From an uncultured Ruminococcus sp. (GTDB taxonomy: Bacteria; Bacillota; Clostridia; Oscillospirales; Acutalibacteraceae), in assembly GCA_902783815.1 (NCBI GenBank), contig CACZSM010000177.1, forward strand, positions 1-21,590: a stretch of 21,590 bases of DNA, written 5' to 3'. Shown piece by piece: positions 15,981-21,590 of this stretch; position 1 is the stretch's first letter, and every line of letters begins with the position of its first letter. The notes below the pieces were generated by a model. The model had not been told where the DNA came from, did no database searches, and worked only from the letters and a program-made list of their open reading frames with translations. A program made the position numbers and the translations under genes.

Positions 15981-16020
15981 GAATTGAATTACCAATCAAT
16001 AAAGTAATGAGGTGTGAAAT

Positions 16021-17787
16021 TTGGCAAACGGAATAATAACAAAGGTCGCAGGACCTTTGGTAATCGCTGAGGGCATGAGAAATGCAAATATGTACGATGT
16101 TGTCAGAGTAAGCAGTCAGCGCCTTATCGGTGAGATCATAGAAATGCACGGCGACCAGGCTTCGATCCAGGTTTATGAGGAAACCTCCGGACTTGGACCG
16201 GGTGAGGAAGTAGAGTCCACAGGAGCGCCGCTTTCCGTTGAGCTTGGTCCAGGTCTTATCGGATCAATTTATGACGGAATACAAAGACCGCTTGAGGAAA
16301 TTATGAAGGTGGCAGGAAATAACCTTACAAGAGGTGTAGAAGTTCCGTCGCTTGATCATAAAAAGAAGTGGAAGTTTATCCCTTCGGTTAAAAAGGGAGA
16401 TAAGGTCTCAGCCGGTGATGTTATCGGTACAGTAAATGAGACAAATGCCGTAGTTCATAAGGTAATGGTTCCTGTAAAGGTCGAGGGTACTATAGTTGAT
16501 ATAAAACCCGGCGAATTTACTATCGACGATACTGTTGCTGTTGTCGAGAAGAATGGCAGAAAGCAGAATGTTACAATGTGTGTAAAATGGCCTGTTCGTG
16601 TTGGCAGACCATATAAGAGAAAGCTCTCTCCTGATATTCTTCTGACAACCGGACAAAGAGTAATTGATACGCTTTTCCCGATAGCAAAGGGTGGTGTTGC
16701 GGCAGTTCCGGGACCTTTCGGATCAGGTAAAACTGTTGTTCAGCATCAGCTTGCTAAATGGGCAGCCGCTGATATAATAGTGTATATCGGCTGCGGTGAG
16801 CGTGGAAATGAAATGACAGATGTTCTTAATGAGTTCCCGGAGCTTAAAGATCCGAGAACAGGAAACTCTCTTATGGAGAGAACAGTGCTTATCGCCAATA
16901 CATCAGATATGCCTGTTGCAGCCCGTGAGGCATCTATATATACTGGTATTACTATTGCAGAGTATTTCCGTGATATGGGCTATACGGTTGCACTTATGGC
17001 TGACTCAACATCGCGTTGGGCAGAGGCTCTCCGTGAAATGTCCGGCCGACTTGAAGAAATGCCTGGTGAAGAAGGTTATCCTGCTTATCTTGGCAGCCGT
17101 CTTGCGCAGTTTTATGAAAGAGCCGGACGAGTTATCGTAAATGGTACAAAAGATACAGAAGGCGCATTGTCAGTTATTGGCGCTGTTTCACCTCCGGGCG
17201 GTGATATCTCAGAGCCTGTATCACAGGCTACACTTCGTATAGTAAAGGTATTCTGGGGACTTGATGCAAACCTTGCATATAAGCGTCACTTCCCGGCAAT
17301 AAACTGGCTGACAAGCTATTCACTTTATACGGATCAGCTTGAAAAGTGGTATGCAGAAAATGCTTCGTCCGACTTTATGCAGCTAAGGGGCAGACTTATG
17401 TCAATGCTCCAGGATGAGTCAGAGCTTCAGGAAATCGTAAATCTTGTTGGTATGGATGCTCTTTCCGCTCCTGACAGACTCAAACTGGAAACTGCAAGAG
17501 CTATCCGTGAGGACTACCTCCATCAGAATGCTTTTGACGCTGTTGATACATATACCTCTCTTAAAAAACAGGTACTTATGATGAGAGCAATTCTGCTTTG
17601 CTATGATAAGTCAGTAGAAGCTCTTGAAAAGGGCGCAGATGTTGAACTTCTTGCAGGAATGCTTGTCCGTGAAAGAATAGGCAGATTCAAGTATGAGAGC
17701 GAAAGCAGGATAGATCAGGAATTTGAGAATATTAAAGCTATTATTGATAATGAGATAGAGGCTGTTCTTGAAAGGAGTGAGGACTGA
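16021..17787 (+). CDS. ntpA: V-type ATPase catalytic subunit A
   Basis: Subunit A hydrolyses (or makes) ATP in the A3B3 head. The 588 residues match the family. The P-loop GPFGSGKT is at 231-238, and E260 in GCGERGNEM is the catalytic glutamate region. An N-terminal barrel is followed, at about residues 115-185, by the bulge domain found only in V-type A subunits (KKWKFIPSVKKGD). SRWAEALREMSGRLEEMPGE is the conserved stretch leading to the B-subunit interface. The start is TTG 16021 with GAGGTG about six bases upstream. The stop overlaps the ntpB start in TGATG, so A and B, needed in equal numbers, are coupled. Arginine CGT codons are more frequent here than in the upstream housekeeping genes, fitting strong expression. 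Confidence 0.98.
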   Translation: MANGIITKVAGPLVIAEGMRNANMYDVVRVSSQRLIGEIIEMHGDQASIQVYEETSGLGPGEEVESTGAPLSVELGPGLIGSIYDGIQRPLEEIMKVAGNNLTRGVEVPSLDHKKKWKFIPSVKKGDKVSAGDVIGTVNETNAVVHKVMVPVKVEGTIVDIKPGEFTIDDTVAVVEKNGRKQNVTMCVKWPVRVGRPYKRKLSPDILLTTGQRVIDTLFPIAKGGVAAVPGPFGSGKTVVQHQLAKWAAADIIVYIGCGERGNEMTDVLNEFPELKDPRTGNSLMERTVLIANTSDMPVAAREASIYTGITIAEYFRDMGYTVALMADSTSRWAEALREMSGRLEEMPGEEGYPAYLGSRLAQFYERAGRVIVNGTKDTEGALSVIGAVSPPGGDISEPVSQATLRIVKVFWGLDANLAYKRHFPAINWLTSYSLYTDQLEKWYAENASSDFMQLRGRLMSMLQDESELQEIVNLVGMDALSAPDRLKLETARAIREDYLHQNAFDAVDTYTSLKKQVLMMRAILLCYDKSVEALEKGADVELLAGMLVRERIGRFKYESESRIDQEFENIKAIIDNEIEAVLERSED

Positions 17788-19160
17788 TGGCAAAGGAATA
17801 TCGTACTATACGAGAGGTCGCTGGTCCTCTTATGATGGTCAGTGATGTAGAAGGCGTTACTTACAATGAGCTTGGCGAGATAGAGCTTCCTAACGGTGAT
17901 ATCAGACGCTGTCAGGTTCTTGAGGTAAACGGGTCTAATGCGCTTGTTCAGCTTTTTGAGTCAGCTGCCGGCATAAACCTTGCACACAGCAAAGTTCGTT
18001 TTCTTGGAAAATCAATGGAGCTGCCTGTATCGGGAGATATGCTTTCAAGAGTATTTGATGGTCTTGGAAATCCGATCGATGGCGGTCCGGCGATTATTCC
18101 GGATAAAAGACTTGATATAAATGGTACACCAATGAACCCGGCTGCCCGCGATTACCCACAGGAGTTCATCCAGACAGGTATATCTGCAATTGATGGTCTT
18201 AATACTCTTGTAAGAGGTCAGAAGCTGCCGATATTCTCTGCATCAGGACTTCCTCATGCACAGCTTGCCGCTCAGATAGCAAGACAGGCTGCTGTAAGAG
18301 GAAAGCATGAGCAGTTTGCGGTTGTTTTTGCTGCAATGGGTATTACATATGAGGAATCTGACTATTTTGTTCAGTCATTCAAAGAGACAGGTGCTATAGA
18401 CAGAACAGTAATGTTTGTAAACCTTGCGAACGACCCGGCTATCGAGCGTATCGCAACACCGAGAATGGCGCTTACGGCTGCCGAGTATCTTGCATTTGAT
18501 ATGGGTATGCATGTACTTGTAATAATGACAGATATCACAAACTACGCAGATGCGCTTCGTGAGGTTTCCGCTGCAAGAAAGGAAGTTCCCGGCAGACGAG
18601 GATACCCCGGTTATATGTACACTAACCTTGCAACTCTTTATGAAAGAGCCGGCAGACAAAAGGGTAAGGACGGATCCATCACACTTATTCCGATCCTTAC
18701 AATGCCTGAGGATGATAAGACTCATCCGATACCAGACCTTACAGGCTATATTACAGAGGGACAGATAATCCTGAGCCGTGAGCTTTACAGAAAGGGCATA
18801 ACACCTCCTATAGATGTATTGCCGTCACTTTCAAGACTTAAGGATAAGGGTATAGGTCCGGGCAGGACAAGAGAAGATCATGCTGCAACAATGAACCAGC
18901 TTTTCTCGGCTTACGCAAGAGGTAAGGAAGCAAGAGAGCTTATGATCGTACTTGGTGAGGCTGCTCTCACAGAAATAGATAAAAAGTATGCTGAGTTTGC
19001 CGAGGCATTTGAAAGAGAATATGTATCACAGGGATATACTAAAAACAGAACTATTGAGGAAACACTTGATACAGGCTGGAAACTGCTGCATATCCTGCCG
19101 AGAAGTGAATTGAAGAGAATCAAGGATGATATGCTTGACAAGTATTATGGCAAGCAGTGA
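17787..19160 (+). CDS. ntpB: V-type ATPase non-catalytic subunit B
   Basis: Subunit B alternates with A in the ATPase head and holds part of the nucleotide site. It has 457 residues, normal for the family, and lacks a P-loop: the equivalent stretch reads PIFSASGLPHAQLAAQI. EVSAARKEVPGRRGYPGY and TNLATLYERAGR are highly conserved blocks, and the arginine of the first one faces the catalytic site in A. ATG 17787 overlaps the ntpA stop by one base and has AAGGAG nine bases upstream. ntpD follows after 19 bases. Confidence 0.98.
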   Translation: MAKEYRTIREVAGPLMMVSDVEGVTYNELGEIELPNGDIRRCQVLEVNGSNALVQLFESAAGINLAHSKVRFLGKSMELPVSGDMLSRVFDGLGNPIDGGPAIIPDKRLDINGTPMNPAARDYPQEFIQTGISAIDGLNTLVRGQKLPIFSASGLPHAQLAAQIARQAAVRGKHEQFAVVFAAMGITYEESDYFVQSFKETGAIDRTVMFVNLANDPAIERIATPRMALTAAEYLAFDMGMHVLVIMTDITNYADALREVSAARKEVPGRRGYPGYMYTNLATLYERAGRQKGKDGSITLIPILTMPEDDKTHPIPDLTGYITEGQIILSRELYRKGITPPIDVLPSLSRLKDKGIGPGRTREDHAATMNQLFSAYARGKEARELMIVLGEAALTEIDKKYAEFAEAFEREYVSQGYTKNRTIEETLDTGWKLLHILPRSELKRIKDDMLDKYYGKQ

Positions 19161-19179
19161 TCTCAGGAGGTTTTCTTAG

Positions 19180-19842
19180 ATGGCAATAATGAATGTAAAC
19201 CCCACAAGAATGCAGATGTCGAAGCTGAAAAAACAGCTCCAGACAGCGAAAAGGGGACATAAAATGCTTAAGGACAAGCGAGATGAACTGATGCGTCAGT
19301 TTATCGAACTTGTACAGGTGAACCGCAGACTGCGTGAGAAAGTAGAAGCAGAGCTTAAAAACTGCAATTCGCATTTTATTAATGCAGGAGCAGTTATGAG
19401 TAAGGAAGCGCTGGATTCATCACTGATGACCTCAAAGCAGCGTCTTGGACTTGATATTTCAAAAAAGAATATCATGAGCGTTGATGTGCCTGTTTTCAGT
19501 ACAGTCACTGCAAGTCCGGATGAATCCGAGATTTTTCCGTATGGATATGCCTTTACTTCATTCGAGCTTGATGATGCTGTAATGTCGCTCAATAGTGTTT
19601 TGCCGGATCTTATAAAGCTGGCAGAAATAGAAAAAAGCTGTGAGCTTATGGCAGCGGAAATTGAGAGGACAAGACGCAGAGTTAATTCTCTGGAGCATGT
19701 TATGATCCCAAGATATGAAGATACAATAAAATATATCGCAATGAAGCTCGAAGAAAATGACCGCAGCAGCCGTACAAGACTGATGAAGGTCAAGGATATG
19801 CTTCTTGAAAAGGCACATCATTATTCTGAAAAACAGAAATGA
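19180..19842 (+). CDS. ntpD: V-type ATPase central axle subunit D
   Basis: Subunit D is the long coiled-coil shaft that turns inside the A3B3 head and drives the K ring. The protein has 220 residues, as usual. The N-terminal half has NPTRMQMSKLKKQLQTA and GHKMLKDKRDELMRQF, typical for the family. The C-terminal half has RRRVNSLEHVMIPRYE and the helix IKYIAMKLEENDRSSRTRL. ATG 19180 has GGAGG about nine bases upstream. It is the last gene of the operon; in E. hirae ntpH and the potassium transporter gene ntpJ follow, but here a terminator comes at once. Confidence 0.96.
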   Translation: MAIMNVNPTRMQMSKLKKQLQTAKRGHKMLKDKRDELMRQFIELVQVNRRLREKVEAELKNCNSHFINAGAVMSKEALDSSLMTSKQRLGLDISKKNIMSVDVPVFSTVTASPDESEIFPYGYAFTSFELDDAVMSLNSVLPDLIKLAEIEKSCELMAAEIERTRRRVNSLEHVMIPRYEDTIKYIAMKLEENDRSSRTRLMKVKDMLLEKAHHYSEKQK

Positions 19843-19844
19843 TA

Positions 19845-19885
19845 AAAAGCTCAGGCTGTCGGAAGAACCGGCAGCCTGAGCTTTT
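19845..19885. terminator. bidirectional intrinsic terminator between ntpD and htrA
   Basis: The arms 19845-19862 and 19868-19885 form an 18-base-pair stem (AAAAGCTCAGGCTG and its complement, then a G-U and three more pairs) with loop AAGAA. U-runs leave the stem in both directions: TTTT on the forward strand and TTTTT on the reverse strand. It stands two bases after the ntpD stop and 34 bases after the convergent htrA stop, so it can end both transcripts. Confidence 0.93.
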
Positions 19886-19919
19886 ATAAGTAAGGAGTAA
19901 TGTGGGGTGTCTGGGTAAA

Positions 19920-21443
19920 TTACCAATTGCGGAAGAATTCCTCAAAATCGTCATAATTGTTTCCGAATCTTCTATTTTGGCTTGATTCGGATTCACTACT
20001 GCTGTCATTTGGGGCCTCGCCAAGAGTAACTTCTATATCCTTTGTATCGCCATCGCGATATACCGTCAAAACGACTTTATCACCAGCCTTGTGTTTGCTT
20101 ATAAGGGATTTCAGACCTGATGATGAGGAAACTTCCTCGCCATCAAAGGCAGTTATACAGTCACCTATCTGAATTCCTGCTTTATCAGCAGTCGAATTCT
20201 TTGTAACAGACGATACATAAACGCCCTGTTTGTCAACTCTGTACATGAACATTGCATTTTCACTTGTGATATCAACAAGGTTTACTCCAAGATATGCTCT
20301 GTTTGAAACATAACCCTTTGTTTTGAGGTCGGAAAGAATATCTATGATATCATTTACCGGTATTGCAAATCCAAGTCCTTCTACAGATGTTCCTGAGGAC
20401 GTGGAGCCTGATTTTGCAACAACTATACCGATAAGGTTTCCGTTTGCATCAAAAAGACCTCCGCCTGAATTGCCGGGATTGATAGCTGCATTTGTCTGGA
20501 GAAGGTTCATTGTTTTTCCATCGACCTTGATTTCTCTGTCAAGAGCACTGATAATACCGTCTGTAACAGTTCCGCCAAGCTCTCCGAGAGGGTTGCCTAT
20601 TGCAATAGCTGTTTGTCCGACATTCAGCTTTGAGGAATCTCCGAAGGTAGCTACAGTAAGATTGGTTTCTTCTATCTTCAGAAGAGCAACATCAAGTGTA
20701 GCATCCTTGCCTATGAGCTTTGCTTCATAGCTCTTACCGTTTGTAAGACGAACCTTAATAGTTGTAGCGCCGTCTATGACATGATTATTGGTGAGGAGAT
20801 ATCCGTCCTGTGAGATTATAACTCCGCTTCCGGCAGCCTGGGAAACATACTGACCATAGAATGAGTCGTATTTTGTTGACTCTGTGGTTATCTCTACAAC
20901 GGAATCCTTGACTTTCATTGCTACTTCCTGTATGGTAGTAGGCTTGGTTTCTGTATCGCTTGCCTGTATTATCTGCAAAGCAGAGTCATTGTTGCTTTTG
21001 CTTTCCTTTTTATCGCTATCAGCTGCGGTCGGTGAGGATGTTACTGCATTTTCATTCATATTATTAGCAAGGTATGCACCAAAGTATCCGCCGCCTATAC
21101 CAACGCATAATGCTATTGCGATCGCTCCGGCGATTATCGCTGCTTTCTTTCCTGCTGAGCTTTTCTTCCTGCCCTTAGGAACTGCCGGTCCATACATCTG
21201 ATTATATGTTGTGTACTGCTGGTGCTGAGCATAGGCTCTGTTATATGGGTCTGTGTACTGGAAGTCCTGCTGTGTAGGGTAGGTGGTATGGTGCTGAGAG
21301 TATCCGCTGTGTGTATCAAATCCGTCCTGATAGTCAGTATCCGGGCTGCTGTCTGTATTAACAGGCTGTGTATCCGTAATGCTCTGTTCTGTACCGCTGA
21401 AACTGCTTTCTCCATAGTTTTCTCTGTATTCATTGTTTTCCAT
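19920..21443 (-). CDS. htrA: HtrA/DegP-like membrane-anchored serine protease with PDZ domain
   Basis: HtrA proteases degrade or refold damaged proteins outside the membrane. The 507 residues start with a 100-residue cytoplasmic part rich in Gln, Tyr, Thr and Ser, ending in a basic patch (KGRKKSSAGKK). One transmembrane helix follows at about 101-125, and a Ser/Lys linker comes next. The trypsin-like domain (about 171-365) has the triad H221 (TNNHVIDG), D251 (LDVALLKI) and S326 (NPGNSGGGLFD). One PDZ domain spans about 385-476, with YLGVNL at its start. The C-terminal tail is Ser-rich and ends in acidic and aromatic residues. ATG 21443 has GGAGGT eight bases upstream. The gene faces the V-ATPase operon and is probably a separate transcript; sigma-A-like -10 boxes lie upstream. 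Confidence 0.95.
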   Translation of the reverse strand: MENNEYRENYGESSFSGTEQSITDTQPVNTDSSPDTDYQDGFDTHSGYSQHHTTYPTQQDFQYTDPYNRAYAQHQQYTTYNQMYGPAVPKGRKKSSAGKKAAIIAGAIAIALCVGIGGGYFGAYLANNMNENAVTSSPTAADSDKKESKSNNDSALQIIQASDTETKPTTIQEVAMKVKDSVVEITTESTKYDSFYGQYVSQAAGSGVIISQDGYLLTNNHVIDGATTIKVRLTNGKSYEAKLIGKDATLDVALLKIEETNLTVATFGDSSKLNVGQTAIAIGNPLGELGGTVTDGIISALDREIKVDGKTMNLLQTNAAINPGNSGGGLFDANGNLIGIVVAKSGSTSSGTSVEGLGFAIPVNDIIDILSDLKTKGYVSNRAYLGVNLVDITSENAMFMYRVDKQGVYVSSVTKNSTADKAGIQIGDCITAFDGEEVSSSSGLKSLISKHKAGDKVVLTVYRDGDTKDIEVTLGEAPNDSSSESESSQNRRFGNNYDDFEEFFRNW

Positions 21444-21478
21444 ATTGGATTACCTCCGTTAGTGATTTTCATTTGATG

Positions 21479-21489
21479 ATTATATTATA
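21479..21489 (-). promoter_or_regulatory. two overlapping -10 boxes of the htrA promoter
   Basis: On the reverse strand two perfect TATAAT boxes overlap by one base (21484-21489 and 21479-21484), 36-46 bases upstream of the htrA ATG. No good -35 box is found at 16-18 bases from either, so activation by a regulator, or use of the TG just before the upstream box, is possible. The assignment rests mainly on position. Confidence 0.5.
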
Positions 21490-21545
21490 CACCCTTTATC
21501 AGAAAAAGTGATAACAATTTTAATAATTTTTTAAAATAAAATATT

Positions 21546-21577
21546 AAATTAATCTTAAATTTATTTAAGATTAATTT
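21546..21577. repeat. perfect 32-bp AT-rich palindrome upstream of htrA
   Basis: AAATTAATCTTAAAT (21546-21560) and ATTTAAGATTAATTT (21563-21577) are exact reverse complements around TT. The palindrome lies about 57 bases upstream of the nearer htrA -10 box, inside a very AT-rich stretch (21510-21577). It could be an operator, an AT-rich terminator of a gene beyond the window, or a bent DNA element. The next gene to the right is not visible, so the choice is open. Confidence 0.5.
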
Positions 21578-21590
21578 TCCTTCGTATAGA

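Noticed and set aside
1..21590. Mobile elements, CRISPR arrays, tRNA or rRNA genes, phage or defence genes
   Set aside because: I saw no transposase, regularly spaced repeats, cloverleaf or rRNA-like sequence, or atypical gene block. All full-length genes belong to known families, so no new system is claimed.

Overview
The window is a chromosomal housekeeping segment from a low-to-medium GC Gram-positive bacterium, most likely an anaerobic Clostridia member close to Ruminococcus (Oscillospiraceae). The reasons are purine-rich Shine-Dalgarno sites before nearly every gene, sigma-A-type promoters, frequent TTG and GTG starts, folate-dependent TrmFO instead of TrmA, and a bacterial V-type ATPase instead of an F-type in this locus. 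The genus is inferred from the style of the proteins and was not tested by any search.

Region 1 (1-510) starts with the 5' end of a leftward gene for a secreted protein, cut by the window edge. Next comes a divergent intergenic region with two outward-facing promoters and a perfect AT-rich palindrome between them.

Region 2 (511-11039) is a tight rightward run of nine genes: trmFO, plsX, rnc, a stand-alone Elp3-like radical SAM gene, smc, ftsY, rdgB, yhbY and nadD. They cover tRNA modification, phospholipid synthesis, RNA processing, chromosome organisation, membrane protein targeting, nucleotide-pool cleaning, ribosome assembly and NAD synthesis. Gaps are 2-24 bases except for 98 bases before smc, so one or two transcripts are likely. 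The acpP gene that often sits between plsX and rnc is absent, and so are the yqeK and rsfS genes that often follow nadD.

Region 3 (11040-19885) is a complete V-type ATPase operon with its own promoter and a hairpin in the leader. The order is ntpF-I-K-E-C-G-A-B-D, the order known from the Enterococcus hirae Na+-ATPase. The membrane-ring subunit K keeps every residue of the Na+ site known from E. hirae, so the enzyme probably moves Na+. The operon ends at a strong stem-loop that can stop transcription from both sides.

Region 4 (19886-21590) holds a convergent, leftward gene for a membrane-anchored HtrA/DegP-like serine protease with one PDZ domain. Upstream of it are its promoter and a 32-bp AT-rich palindrome.

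I found no mobile element, CRISPR array, tRNA, rRNA or obviously foreign gene, and no convincing new multi-gene system. The points most worth a second look are the long acidic tail at the C-terminal end of FtsY, the radical SAM gene of unknown substrate, the Na+-type signature of subunit K, and several undescribed palindromes or hairpins at promoters.
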